From NCBI RefSeq assembly GCF_023736115.1, contig NZ_JAKQZC010000006.1, positions 248,001-312,000 of the forward strand: 64,000 nucleotides of DNA, in the 5' to 3' direction. This document shows positions 31,603 to 39,981 of the stretch, in pieces. Positions within the stretch are counted from its first letter, which is position 1. Each line of letters starts with the position of its first letter. The notes below the pieces were generated by a model that was given only the letters and a program-made list of their open reading frames with translations, did no database searches and was not told where the DNA came from. The translations under genes and the position numbers were made by a program. The stretch is from Salinicola avicenniae (GTDB lineage: Bacteria; Pseudomonadota; Gammaproteobacteria; Pseudomonadales; Halomonadaceae).

Positions 31603-31701
31603 ATGACCGCTGACCAGTTCGACCAGCTGTGGCTCCTCACCTTTTGTATCGGGCTCGTCGTCTCATTCGGGCTCGGTGCAATCAAAGGTGGCCAACGATG
31701 A
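31603..31701 (+). CDS. Tiny membrane protein, 32 aa (minor coat pVII/pIX-like)
   Basis: The 32-residue protein MTADQFDQLWLLTFCIGLV... has a single hydrophobic helix and a basic end (GGQR). GGGGAG lies 6 nt before the ATG, and the stop overlaps the next start (ATGA). Ff phages encode similar one-helix proteins pVII and pIX directly before the major coat gene; they form the tip that leaves the cell first. The function is inferred from size, topology and position. Confidence 0.68.
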   Translation: MTADQFDQLWLLTFCIGLVVSFGLGAIKGGQR

Positions 31702-31805
31702 GCGCCGCAACCCTCATCGGCTACCTGCTCGGCGCCTATGCCCTCGGTTGGGCATGGGGCAAAACCACACTCGCGTTCAAACAACTGGTGGAAACCTCAA
31801 CATGA
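31698..31805 (+). CDS. Tiny membrane protein, 35 aa (minor coat-like)
   Basis: The 35-residue protein MSAATLIGYLLGAYALGWAW... has one hydrophobic helix followed by a Lys-bearing tail. Its start overlaps the previous stop and its stop overlaps the coat-protein start, so the three genes are translationally coupled. By analogy with Ff gene IX it may sit at the phage tip together with the 32-aa protein. Confidence 0.68.
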   Translation: MSAATLIGYLLGAYALGWAWGKTTLAFKQLVETST

Positions 31806-32062
31806 AAAACGTCATTCAAGGAACCCGCACCACACTCCAGCAATTCGCCGGCAAAGCCGCGCTCGCTTCCGCCGCCCTGGTGGGCACCACGGCGACCGCG
31901 ATGGCTTCCGAATCCGGTACGTCCGCCGCCGTCGCTGCCATGGAGTCGATGGGCTCCCAGGGCTCGGAAATGATCGGCGCCGCTTGGCCGATCGCGACCA
32001 CCATCGTCGGCGGTCTCATCGGCATCAAGCTGTTCAAGAAGTTCGCCAACCGCGCCAGTTGA
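31802..32062 (+). CDS. Major coat protein (pVIII-like)
   Basis: The 86-residue precursor has a signal peptide ending ATAMA (residue 35). The mature protein of about 51 residues has a polar acidic N-terminus (SESGTSAAVAAMESMG), one membrane helix (AWPIATTIVGGLIGI) and a basic DNA-facing tail (KLFKKFANRAS). This is the classical inovirus major coat layout: thousands of copies would be processed by leader peptidase, stored in the inner membrane and assembled around the ssDNA. It overlaps the preceding gene by four bases and is followed by a strong terminator, as after gene VIII in Ff phages. AAACCTCA upstream gives no strong ribosome site, so coupling probably matters. Confidence 0.87.
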   Translation: MKNVIQGTRTTLQQFAGKAALASAALVGTTATAMASESGTSAAVAAMESMGSQGSEMIGAAWPIATTIVGGLIGIKLFKKFANRAS

Positions 32063-32119
32063 TCCGGCGCTTTACCGGCCCCCGTCTCCGCCCTCGGCGA
32101 ATACCGGGGCCGGTCAATC

Positions 32120-32144
32120 AAGGGGCCTTCCGGGCCCCTTTTTT
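32120..32144 (+). terminator. Central terminator after the major coat gene
   Basis: AAGGGGCC (32120-32127) and GGCCCCTT (32133-32140) form an 8-bp stem with a 5-nt loop and end in a run of six T residues. Filamentous phages carry a terminator at this point so that coat protein is made in excess over downstream minor proteins. Confidence 0.85.
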
Positions 32145-32156
32145 GATGGATGCACT

Positions 32157-33773
32157 ATGAGAACTTGGCTTTCGCTGCTGATCCTGGCGTGCACGGTCCT
32201 GGTCACGACCCAGGCCCAGGCCTATCACGCTTCCTGGTCACTCGAAGCGACCTGTTACGAGAACACCCCCGGCGGCATTGATGCCTGCCGTTATGCCGCC
32301 TCCAGAGGCGATGTGTTCGACGCCTATTACTACACCTCCGCCAGCAACGGCCGAGTGCTTCAAGCGGCCGAATGGTGGGTTCTCTATTGCAGTCGAGACG
32401 CCGATGGCGCCTGTCCGTCCCGCGACGAAATATACCGCCAGCACCCGGAATTACTGCGTCCGGGCATCATCGGCATGCGCATGGATGACGAACAATGTGA
32501 GTCCGTCTATGGCCTGCCCAATCAGACCTATGGCGGCGTCACGATCAATGAAGATGGCAAATATCAGGTTCAGAAAGGCAACTGTGTGATTCAAGACGCC
32601 GGCGGTATCGGCGTCTGCTACAACGACGGCGGCAGCCAATTCTGCTCGGCCGACTGGACCGCCCATGCCGTCGAAGACGTCAACGATTCCGACGACGGCG
32701 AGAACATTCCGGCCGAAGACCTGGAGCCCACCGACGATACGGATGCCTGCGATAACGGCTATGTCTTCAGCGACGACAGCGCCTTTTGCTATCGCGGCAA
32801 TGGCTCATTTTCCGTCATCGACTTTTCCGGTGGGTCCGGCTCGCTTCCTGGTCCGATTGGTGGTGATGCCGGCGGCGGTTATGACCCTGGTGAAGGTAGC
32901 GACACCGGTGGCGATGATGGCTCGGACGGGGGCGATACCGGTAGCGGCGGCTCTTCCGGTGGTGGCGGTTCTTCTGGCGGCGGTTCTTCCGGCGGTGGCG
33001 GTTCCTCCGGTGGTGGCGGTTCTTCTGGCGGTGGTTCCTCCGGTGGCGGCTCATCCGGTGGCGGCGGTTCCTCCGGCGGTGGCGGCTCGTCTGGTGGTGG
33101 GTCTTCTAGTGGTGGTGGTTCCTCCGGCGGTGGCACGCCAGACGAACCCGATGAGCCCGACGAGCCTGACGAGCCCGATACCCCGACCGATCCCGATGAT
33201 CCCGACGACTCGGATAACGACGATGCCGAAGACCCGGACGGCGACGATTCGCCCAGCGATCCCGGCAACGATGGCGGTAGTAGTGGCGGCGGATCGAGTG
33301 GCGATGGCTCCAGCGATGAGGGCGACAGCGACGAGGATGGCCTGGGCCTGGGTGACGTTATCGATGCGATCAACGAGGGCTTTAACGGGCTGGTCGATGC
33401 GCTCTCCGGTGACGAGGAACTGACCGAGGGCACCGCCGATGGCCTGATCGATGGCTCGGGCCTCGAAGGCCACATGGAGGAGATCGATACCGCCGAGGAG
33501 GAGTACCAGGAGGAGCTAACCGATGTACTGGAAGGCGACACCATCGGCGACGGTGCCAACTCCTCTATCGCGGGCCCGATAGCCGACCTGATCCCCTCTC
33601 TGCCGTCCGCCAACTGCTCAATGCTGACCTTCTTCCCCGGTCAGATTTACAGCTTCGATATCTCCTGCAGCCGCATCGAAACCGTCCGCTCCTGGTTGGA
33701 GTGGCTGATCTATTTCTGGGCGGTCGTCGGCATCGTGAACCTGTTCTTTGAACCCCAGGGCAACAAGGCCTAA
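32157..33773 (+). CDS. pIII-like adsorption/minor coat protein with Gly-Ser linker
   Basis: The 538-residue protein has a signal peptide (cleavage near QAQA22). A Cys-rich N-terminal region of about 220 residues follows and is probably the receptor-binding part. Next come a Gly/Ser linker of about 70 residues, an acidic DEP-repeat stretch, a second Gly/Ser/Asp-rich segment and a C-terminal domain with two cysteines. One membrane anchor (LEWLIYFWAVVGIVNLFF) closes the protein. This is the modular plan of filamentous-phage pIII: N-domains bind pilus and TolA, Gly-rich linkers give flexibility, and the C-domain caps the virion. It lies just after the central terminator, where gene III is expected. 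The receptor is unknown. Confidence 0.82.
   Translation: MRTWLSLLILACTVLVTTQAQAYHASWSLEATCYENTPGGIDACRYAASRGDVFDAYYYTSASNGRVLQAAEWWVLYCSRDADGACPSRDEIYRQHPELLRPGIIGMRMDDEQCESVYGLPNQTYGGVTINEDGKYQVQKGNCVIQDAGGIGVCYNDGGSQFCSADWTAHAVEDVNDSDDGENIPAEDLEPTDDTDACDNGYVFSDDSAFCYRGNGSFSVIDFSGGSGSLPGPIGGDAGGGYDPGEGSDTGGDDGSDGGDTGSGGSSGGGGSSGGGSSGGGGSSGGGGSSGGGSSGGGSSGGGGSSGGGGSSGGGSSSGGGSSGGGTPDEPDEPDEPDEPDTPTDPDDPDDSDNDDAEDPDGDDSPSDPGNDGGSSGGGSSGDGSSDEGDSDEDGLGLGDVIDAINEGFNGLVDALSGDEELTEGTADGLIDGSGLEGHMEEIDTAEEEYQEELTDVLEGDTIGDGANSSIAGPIADLIPSLPSANCSMLTFFPGQIYSFDISCSRIETVRSWLEWLIYFWAVVGIVNLFFEPQGNKA
32940..33135 (+). repeat. Gly/Ser-encoding tandem repeat in the adsorption gene
   Basis: About 195 bp consist of variants of a GGTGGCGGTTCTTCTGGC-like unit encoding GGGSS blocks. 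A TGACGAGCCCGA-like repeat encoding DEP units follows near 33145-33180. Length changes by slippage would alter the spacer without a frameshift when whole units are gained or lost. Confidence 0.8.
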
Positions 33774-33776
33774 GCC

Positions 33777-34106
33777 ATGATTCGTTGGATCGGTGTCTTA
33801 CTCGTCAAGATTCTGGATTGGATTCTGTCCAAGTTCGCCGGCCGCCTCGCGGGGCGTCTGGCAACGTCCCTGGGCTGGATCACCTTCTATATCGCCATGC
33901 TGGCCGCGCTGGCCGGGGTCATTGCGGCGCTCGTCGCGGGCCTCTCGACCACGCTGCCCTCGGATCTGGCGCGGGGGCTAGCCCTGGTCAAACCGCGCAA
34001 TCTGGAGGTCTGCATCTCGGCGATCTACAGCACCAAGGTGGCGCTGTGGGTCTTCCGCCAGAAGAAACAGATTCTGGAATGGGAACAGATGCGGAGCTTC
34101 GTCTAA
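33777..34106 (+). CDS. pVI-like minor coat protein (DUF2523-type)
   Basis: The 109-residue protein has an amphipathic N-terminus (MIRWIGVLLVKILDWILSKF), a central hydrophobic stretch (WITFYIAMLAALAGVIAALVAG) and a C-terminal domain containing NLEVCISAIYSTKVALW. This matches the DUF2523 family found between adsorption and Zot genes in many inoviruses. It is thought to act with pIII at the terminal end of the virion, like pVI. It starts 3 nt after the adsorption gene and its stop overlaps the zot start (TAATG). Confidence 0.8.
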   Translation: MIRWIGVLLVKILDWILSKFAGRLAGRLATSLGWITFYIAMLAALAGVIAALVAGLSTTLPSDLARGLALVKPRNLEVCISAIYSTKVALWVFRQKKQILEWEQMRSFV

Positions 34107-35176
34107 TGGCCGTCTACGTGGTCACGGGGAAGCTCGGCGCGGGCAAAACGCTGGTGGCGGTGGGCAAGATCAAGGACAAGCTCGACCGGGGCTGCCCGGT
34201 GGCAACCAACCTGGATCTTCGGCTTAACAAGCTGATCGGTGAAAAGGCCCGCCAGTCACGCGTCTACCGCATCCCCGATAAGCCGTCGCTCGATGACCTG
34301 GAAGCCATCGGCAACGGCAATGATACCTACAACGAGAACAAGAACGGCCTGTTGGTGTTGGACGAGTGCGGTACCTGGTTCAACTCGCGGTCGTGGGCCG
34401 ACAAGTCGCGTCAGGCGGTCATCGATTGGTTTCTCCACGCCCGAAAGCTCGGCTGGGACATCATCTTTCTGATCCAAGATCTGTCGATCATGGATAAACA
34501 GGCCCGCGTCGCGCTGGCCGAACACGTCGTTTACTGCCGTCGCCTCGACCGCCTCACCGTGCCGTTTCTCGGCTCGCTCTGGTCGACCTTCGCGGGCGGC
34601 AAGCTGCCGATGCCGAAAGTTCACCTGGGCATCGTGAAGTATGGCGACAACATCAACAGCATCGTCGTGGAGCGCTGGACCTACACCGGCCGCGCGCTCT
34701 ATCCGGCCTATGACACCAAACAGTCGTTCTCCGACGCCTACCCCCATCAGACCTACATGATGCTGCCGCCGTGGCTAACCCATGGCGTCTTCCGCGTGCC
34801 CCGTGATGCGAGGTTCTACATGCGCATGACCCGAATCCTGTGGAAGCGCTTCAACCGGCCGTTCCTGGCCGTCGCTTCCTTCGTGCTGGGTATCGTCCTC
34901 ACCACGTCGGTGCTGGTTGTCGATCAAGTCGAAGCCCGCCGCCCCGAGGCCACACCCGAACCCACCGAGCCCGTGATCGATCTCTCGCGCTTCGATCACG
35001 CTCGGATCACCGGTTATGCCCAGTTGGGCGACCAAACCTCTTATCGCCTCCTGGATGGCGACAACCGGCCTCTCACCAGTGACGACCTGGAGCGACTTGG
35101 GCTCTCACTCGTCCCCCTGGGTGCCTGTCACCTCCGCCTCGAATCTGGAGACAACCATGCCGAACTCGGTTGCTAA
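34106..35176 (+). CDS. zot: Zot-family morphogenesis ATPase (pI-like)
   Basis: The 356-residue protein begins MAVYVVTGKLGAGKT with Walker A at residues 8-15 and Walker B in GLLVLDECGTWF (about 82). A membrane helix lies near 252-271 (FLAVASFVLGIVLTTSVLV) and a periplasmic domain of about 85 residues follows. Zot/pI is the inner-membrane ATPase that powers filamentous-phage assembly and contacts the secretin through its periplasmic part. Despite the name, only the cholera phage protein is tied to toxin activity. Its start shares bases with the preceding stop, and its 3' end overlaps the secretin gene by 20 nt, supporting a functional pair. Confidence 0.9.
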   Translation: MAVYVVTGKLGAGKTLVAVGKIKDKLDRGCPVATNLDLRLNKLIGEKARQSRVYRIPDKPSLDDLEAIGNGNDTYNENKNGLLVLDECGTWFNSRSWADKSRQAVIDWFLHARKLGWDIIFLIQDLSIMDKQARVALAEHVVYCRRLDRLTVPFLGSLWSTFAGGKLPMPKVHLGIVKYGDNINSIVVERWTYTGRALYPAYDTKQSFSDAYPHQTYMMLPPWLTHGVFRVPRDARFYMRMTRILWKRFNRPFLAVASFVLGIVLTTSVLVVDQVEARRPEATPEPTEPVIDLSRFDHARITGYAQLGDQTSYRLLDGDNRPLTSDDLERLGLSLVPLGACHLRLESGDNHAELGC

Positions 35177-36419
35177 AGCCCTACTCGCCGCCCTCCTGGC
35201 GGTCGCTTCGTTCCCTTCTCTTGCCATGCCTATCGATATGCAGGGCGCCGACGTGCGGGAGTTCGTTCACTGGTATTCCCAGGAAACCCAAACCCCCGTC
35301 GCCATCGATCCCGCGGTCGATGGCACGTTGACGGTCTATGCCCCGGATGTGTCGCCCGATCAGCTCCCCGAGTTCTTCGCGGGTGTCATGCGCTCGCATG
35401 GTTATGAGTTGGTCCCAGGCAACCCGCCGACACTGGTGCCCGCTCAGCCTCGACGTGGGTTCATGTCCCAACTGCCGTTGCAGACATCATCGACGCCGGT
35501 CGTCTCCCGCGTGCTGCCGATCAAGCATCTACGCGCCGACGATTTGGCGCCCCTGGTCGATGTGTTCCTGGCCGGCACCACCAACGGCGGTCTCTCGACG
35601 GCCAGCGCCCAGGTACTCCACGCGGCTAACGCACTCCTGGTCAGCGGCTCTCAGGAACGCATCGCGGATCTCGAACGCCTGCTCCCCAGCATCGACGTGA
35701 GCCGCGATCAGGTGTTGATCCGGGCCATCATCTTCGAGACGACCGATGGCGACTCCTTCGATTTCAGCACGGCTTTCGGTCGGGCGCGTGGTGGCAGCAA
35801 CCCGGCCGGGGGCTTCAATACCTCCAACCTGGGCCGGTCGCTATCGACGCCGGGGGCTTCGTTCGGGATCTTCGACGGTGACGTGTTGGCGTTGGCCGTG
35901 ACGGCGATTCGGCGCGACTCGGAAGCTCGGGTGCTATCGACACCGCAAATTCTCACGCTCTCCGGCCAGCAAGGCACCATCAGCGTCGGCCAGAACGTGC
36001 CCTTTATCACTGGCCGCGTCACGGGCGAAGCGGCCAACATCGAAAACCCGTTTCAGACCATCGAGCGTCGCGACATCGGCATCACGCTGAACGTCTTCCC
36101 AGTGGTCACGCCCTCGGGGCTGGTAGTGATGGACGTGAACACCGCCGCCGATAGCCTGACCGACTCCCTGATGGCGTCGGACATCATCACCAACCAGCGC
36201 AGCATCGCGACAACGGTCCAGATCCAGTCCGGCCAGTCGATCCTCCTAGGCGGTCTCGTCGCCGAAGAAAACCGCCAGCAGTCATCCAGCGTTCCCGTTC
36301 TCTCGTCGATCCCGCTGATCGGCCACCTGTTCCGCTCCACCTCGACCAGCAGCCAGACCAGCAACCTCTACGTGCTGCTGCAAGCCACCGTCTTGCCCAC
36401 CCAGGAGGCCGCGTCATGA
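35157..36419 (+). CDS. Phage-encoded secretin (pIV-like)
   Basis: The 420-residue protein has a signal peptide (cleavage near SLA23), N0/N1-like domains to about residue 180, and a C-terminal secretin domain. The domain is marked by VPFITGR (about 285) and the secretin signature SSVPVLSSIPLIGHLF near 385. It would form the outer-membrane gated pore through which the phage is extruded. Phages that encode pIV do not depend on a host type II secretin, as CTX phage does. It overlaps the zot end by 20 nt and the traX start by four bases. The true ATG at 35157 is fixed by the signal peptide; longer frames are not exported. Confidence 0.9.
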   Translation: MPNSVAKALLAALLAVASFPSLAMPIDMQGADVREFVHWYSQETQTPVAIDPAVDGTLTVYAPDVSPDQLPEFFAGVMRSHGYELVPGNPPTLVPAQPRRGFMSQLPLQTSSTPVVSRVLPIKHLRADDLAPLVDVFLAGTTNGGLSTASAQVLHAANALLVSGSQERIADLERLLPSIDVSRDQVLIRAIIFETTDGDSFDFSTAFGRARGGSNPAGGFNTSNLGRSLSTPGASFGIFDGDVLALAVTAIRRDSEARVLSTPQILTLSGQQGTISVGQNVPFITGRVTGEAANIENPFQTIERRDIGITLNVFPVVTPSGLVVMDVNTAADSLTDSLMASDIITNQRSIATTVQIQSGQSILLGGLVAEENRQQSSSVPVLSSIPLIGHLFRSTSTSSQTSNLYVLLQATVLPTQEAAS

Positions 36420-37144
36420 CCTCGCTACCCGTGATTGCCTCGACTTCACTGCCCGCCCCGGTGAGTACTCGCAACGCCTGGGTGCCGCTTGCCCAGTGGC
36501 TCGCGATCCTCGCCATGACCATCGAACACGCGACCAAGTTTATCTGGCCCGGCTCCCCGTTCACGCCCTGGGCCATCGCGCTCGGCCGTGTGGCCTTCCC
36601 CCTCTTCGCCGGTATGGTCGCGTGGCATCTGGTCCACAATACCCGTCGCCCGATCCGCTACGGCCTACGCCTGCTCGTCGTCGGCTCGTTAGCTCAACTG
36701 CCCTACGTCCTGGTTGTCACGCCGGATAAGCTCAACGTCTGTTTTACCCTGGCCGCCGGGCTGGCCGTGGTGTGGGTGCTGGATCAATTCACGGATCGAC
36801 TGTTGAAGCTGGCGGCGCTGATTCCCCTCGGCTGGCTGGCGTTCGCCCTCGGGCCCCACGTCGAATATCACAGCGTCGGTCTCTTCCTGGTCCCCGTGTT
36901 CGTGCTGGCGTTTCGTCATCCCGATAGTCGGCTGGCTCTGCTGCCCCTGCTCACCGTGGCATCGCTTCTCAATGGCGCCCCGCTTCACATGGTCATCGCC
37001 ACCGCCACGGCCGGCGTCCTGGTACTGCTCCCGAACGTCTCAGGACTCGACCGGGTGCCCGCTCTGCCTCGCGGTCTACGTCTCTCCTGGTATCCGCTTC
37101 ATCTGGCTGTGATCGCCCTGGTCATGCTGGTAGGTGCCCTATGA
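36416..37144 (+). CDS. traX: TraX-family membrane acetyltransferase
   Basis: The 242-residue polytopic protein has about eight membrane helices. WLAILAMTIEHATKF lies near residue 30, with the His/Glu-bearing motif typical of TraX, and GRVAFPLFAGMVAW follows at about 60. On the F plasmid, TraX N-acetylates the pilin. Its place as the last gene of the phage assembly operon, overlapping the secretin by ATGA, is notable. It may modify the phage major coat protein, or the host pilin used as receptor, giving superinfection immunity. Both are inferences. The family call is from the helix pattern and motifs. Confidence 0.78.
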   Translation: MTSLPVIASTSLPAPVSTRNAWVPLAQWLAILAMTIEHATKFIWPGSPFTPWAIALGRVAFPLFAGMVAWHLVHNTRRPIRYGLRLLVVGSLAQLPYVLVVTPDKLNVCFTLAAGLAVVWVLDQFTDRLLKLAALIPLGWLAFALGPHVEYHSVGLFLVPVFVLAFRHPDSRLALLPLLTVASLLNGAPLHMVIATATAGVLVLLPNVSGLDRVPALPRGLRLSWYPLHLAVIALVMLVGAL

Positions 37145-37460
37145 CGCCCTTATCACGGACTGCCGGGGACCGACGACTAGCGAGTGTGGGTTTACGAGTC
37201 TGTCGTCGATCAACGGTAGTCGAGCTGTCACTTGCCCAATTTTATCAGCGGCAAAAATCGTTCCTGTCTTTGTTTGTCACTAACCGTCACTCGCAAAAAA
37301 TGCATGCCTATTTTCCTATTTGTGCATTCAAAGCAGTGACTTATCTAAATCTTCGGTGCAGCATCGAATCATGAATTAAGCGAGACCCTCCCTGTAACAC
37401 GTCTCGCAGATTAACCAAGACAACCATCAATAACCCGTCACAAACCGTCATTACTGGACA
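37145..37460. other. Inovirus intergenic region, probable replication origin/packaging signal
   Basis: This 316-bp stretch is the largest gap in the phage part and lies directly before the replication gene, where filamentous phages keep their origins. It holds a hairpin with arms GCGAGAC (37380-37386) and GTCTCGC (37401-37407), and three CCGTCA repeats (near 37286, 37434 and 37445). The nick site cannot be placed. Confidence 0.5.
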
Positions 37461-38762
37461 ATGCTTATGAACCGCTGGGAACGCTACTCCATCGAGTCAC
37501 TGATCGAAGACCGCGAAGATCCGAAGGGTCGTCTTTTTCTCAGTCCCAAGGGCCAGAAACAGCTCGGCCATATCAAGCTTCTCCACGCTGGCGTCGACAC
37601 CGTGCGTCAGCTCTACGCCGGTAAACCCTGCATGGATCTGTTCGATCAGATCATCGAGACTTATCGCGAAGGACGAGGCGCCACCATCAACCTGTTTGGC
37701 TCTACCTGGATCGTCGGGGCCGGCAACACCAACAGCGGCTTTCGCTACCGTCTCCAGAACAACGATCTTGGCGTTATCGTCCTGTTCTACGCCCGTCACG
37801 TGAAGGTCGATAACATCGGCACCCACCTGAAAATCGAGCTATCCCCGCACTTCATCCAGGAACACAGCACCGCCGACCTCCAGGCCTATCTCGACGACAT
37901 TGCCAAGCGCATGCTCGCCTACATCGAACCTATGGGCTGTGCCGTCCACCTCGCCCTCGACGTGCAAGGCTGGAAGCCACCCAAAGACTTTATGGAACGC
38001 TTCGTCACCCGCTCCAAGAAAGTCACCAAGATCAGCGGCATCGACGATTTCACCTTCAAACACGGCAGCATCGCGACCACCTACGGCAACGATGAAACCT
38101 TCATGTTCGGGACCGCCAGCGCTCTCCAGTGCTGCATCTACAACAAGACCAAGGAAGCCCACGCCCGCGACAAGATCCACTTCTGGGAAAGCGTCTGGAA
38201 CAAAGCCTCTGACGACGATCCCACCGTCTCCGACTACAACCCCGACAAGGAGGTGTGGCGTATCGAGATGCGCTTTCATCAATCCGTGCTGCGCGAGTTC
38301 GCCCAGGGTATCCCCTGCAACGTCGACACCGGTGAAGCCCTCGACATGGATCACGGCTTCAAGCGATTCAGCGACACCGTTCCCCACCTGACCGGCCTCT
38401 GGCGTACCGCCCTGGGCAAATACCGTCTCGACCATGCCAAGAACCTGATCGACAGCTCATGGCAGCTCTTCCAGGAGGATGCCCGGTTCTACGACCACGA
38501 ACCGCACTTCCTGTACAAGCGAGCCCGCAAGGCTCCTGGCCTCGGCAACGAAAAGAACGTCGCACTGGTCGTGGGTAATCTGATCTCCCTCTATGCACGT
38601 CAGAGCTTCACCACACAGCAAGCCATGCAAGGCCTCTCCCGCTGCGGTGCCTGGGACGATATCGCCAACTATTACCGGCGACGGGGATTAGACGCGGACA
38701 TGCTCAGACAGCTCATATCCCAGCGCCTCATCGAGCGACGATTACTCGGGAAAGCTGCCTAG
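37461..38762 (+). CDS. Filamentous-phage replication initiation protein (gene II-like)
   Basis: The 433-residue protein contains blocks of the phage/plasmid replication protein family (gene II/X type): HLKIELSPHFIQEH (about 118), AVHLALDVQGW (about 160) and WRIEMRFHQSVLREF (about 265). These are typical of rolling-circle initiators of Pf- and CTX-like phages. It would nick the plus origin in the upstream gap to start ssDNA synthesis. Two in-frame ATGs (37461 and 37467) are possible starts. Its stop overlaps the GTG start of the integrase by one base, so recombination and replication are co-expressed. The active tyrosine was not pinned down. Confidence 0.8.
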   Translation: MLMNRWERYSIESLIEDREDPKGRLFLSPKGQKQLGHIKLLHAGVDTVRQLYAGKPCMDLFDQIIETYREGRGATINLFGSTWIVGAGNTNSGFRYRLQNNDLGVIVLFYARHVKVDNIGTHLKIELSPHFIQEHSTADLQAYLDDIAKRMLAYIEPMGCAVHLALDVQGWKPPKDFMERFVTRSKKVTKISGIDDFTFKHGSIATTYGNDETFMFGTASALQCCIYNKTKEAHARDKIHFWESVWNKASDDDPTVSDYNPDKEVWRIEMRFHQSVLREFAQGIPCNVDTGEALDMDHGFKRFSDTVPHLTGLWRTALGKYRLDHAKNLIDSSWQLFQEDARFYDHEPHFLYKRARKAPGLGNEKNVALVVGNLISLYARQSFTTQQAMQGLSRCGAWDDIANYYRRRGLDADMLRQLISQRLIERRLLGKAA

Positions 38763-39811
38763 TGACCATCAAGAAAACGGATGCCGGCTGGCGGGTCGAT
38801 ATTCAACCTGGGGGCCGTGGACAACGCCGTATACGCAAGACGTTCGCGACCAAAGCCGAGGCTCAACGCTTCAAAAATGTCACGCTCGGCAAAGCTGCGG
38901 CAGGGGAAGATTACGGCCCAAGAAAACGGGACAAGCGACGTGTGCTCGAATTCGCTCAGCTTTGGTACGAAGTGCAAGGCGTCTCACTCAAAGACGGCAA
39001 AGGTCGCTATGGCAAGATGCGCCATCTGTGCGAACTCATGGGCAACCCGATTCTGGCGAGTGTCACGCCCATGGATATCGTCCGCTTTCGCCAATCAAGA
39101 CTCGACGCCGGTCTGACACCTAGCACCACCAACCACGACCTTGCTCACCTCCGGGCCATGGTCAACGTCGCCATCCGCATGGGTGAGTACCACGGTGACA
39201 ACCCGTTTGCTGCTGTGAAAGCCATTCGCCTGCCCGAGACAGAGCTGGCCTACCTCACGCCAGAACAGATCGACCTTCTGTTCAATGAGCTACAACAGTC
39301 ACGCAATGCACACGTCTATCTGATCGCCTCGCTATGCCTGATGACCGGTTGCCGCTGGAGTGAAGCTCAGCAATTGAGAGCCGAGAACGTTCGCCATCAA
39401 CGCGTCACCTACGTCGACACCAAGAACGGCCGCAACCGAACCGTCCCGATCAGTGAAGATCTCTTTGGCCGTCTACAGCGACACGGCAAACCATTGGGCC
39501 GCCTATTTCCCCAAGACGCCTATCAGGCTTTTACCGAAGCCTTGAACCGTTCCGGTATCGAGTTGCCAAAGGGACAGCGCACGCACGTTTTGCGGCACAC
39601 CTTCGCGAGTCACTTCATCATGAACGGTGGCGACCTGCTGACGCTGCAAAAGATCCTGGGCCATCAGACGATTCAGATGACCATGCGCTATGCTCATCTG
39701 TCACCGGATCACTTGGCGGATAGCCTGAAATTTGGGCCCCAATCGCCCCGTCGACACTTCGTTGACACCGACGAAAAATGGAACACCGAGACGGGCAGAA
39801 AAAAGCGGTAA
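38762..39811 (+). CDS. int: Tyrosine integrase of element B
   Basis: The 349-residue tyrosine recombinase begins with GTG at 38762. The catalytic residues are present: Arg198 (TGCRWSE), His275 and Arg278 (THVLRHTF), His301 (ILGHQT) and Tyr310 (MRYAH). It ends 13 bp before the attachment core that overlaps the tRNA gene, the usual position for a prophage integrase. It has no close resemblance to the element A integrase outside the catalytic motifs, yet both elements use the same 45-bp core. Having its own integrase makes this phage independent of host XerCD, unlike CTX-type filamentous phages. Confidence 0.93.
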   Translation: MTIKKTDAGWRVDIQPGGRGQRRIRKTFATKAEAQRFKNVTLGKAAAGEDYGPRKRDKRRVLEFAQLWYEVQGVSLKDGKGRYGKMRHLCELMGNPILASVTPMDIVRFRQSRLDAGLTPSTTNHDLAHLRAMVNVAIRMGEYHGDNPFAAVKAIRLPETELAYLTPEQIDLLFNELQQSRNAHVYLIASLCLMTGCRWSEAQQLRAENVRHQRVTYVDTKNGRNRTVPISEDLFGRLQRHGKPLGRLFPQDAYQAFTEALNRSGIELPKGQRTHVLRHTFASHFIMNGGDLLTLQKILGHQTIQMTMRYAHLSPDHLADSLKFGPQSPRRHFVDTDEKWNTETGRKKR

Positions 39812-39824
39812 GTTATTGATTTGA

Positions 39825-39901
<77 letters not shown>

Positions 39902-39981
39902 GGAAACGCGGGAGCCGTATGATAACGGAAGCGGTAGGCGCAGACCAGCCACCGAACGCACCAGCGTCCAGGGAGGACACG

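Larger units (their letters stand above)
26964..39824. mobile_element. Element B: integrated filamentous phage (inovirus) with cargo genes
   Basis: The region between attachment copies 2 and 3 is about 12.9 kb. From 29068 to 39811 it follows a filamentous-phage plan: repressor, small overlapping early genes, ssDNA-binding protein, tiny virion proteins, major coat protein, terminator, adsorption protein, pVI-like protein, Zot/pI ATPase, secretin, TraX, replication protein and integrase. The left 2.1 kb is an AT-rich leftward cargo pair. All core structural and assembly functions are present and open, so the prophage may be functional. Its length exceeds that of Ff phages (about 6-7 kb) because of the cargo, secretin, TraX and integrase. 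Confidence 0.9.

Noticed and set aside
32940-33135. CRISPR-like repeat array
   Set aside because: Units are in frame, without unique spacers, and encode a Gly/Ser linker. No cas gene or genuine CRISPR array was seen in the window.
34106-35176. Zot as a toxin gene
   Set aside because: Zot-family proteins of inoviruses are assembly ATPases; context gives no reason to assign enterotoxic activity.
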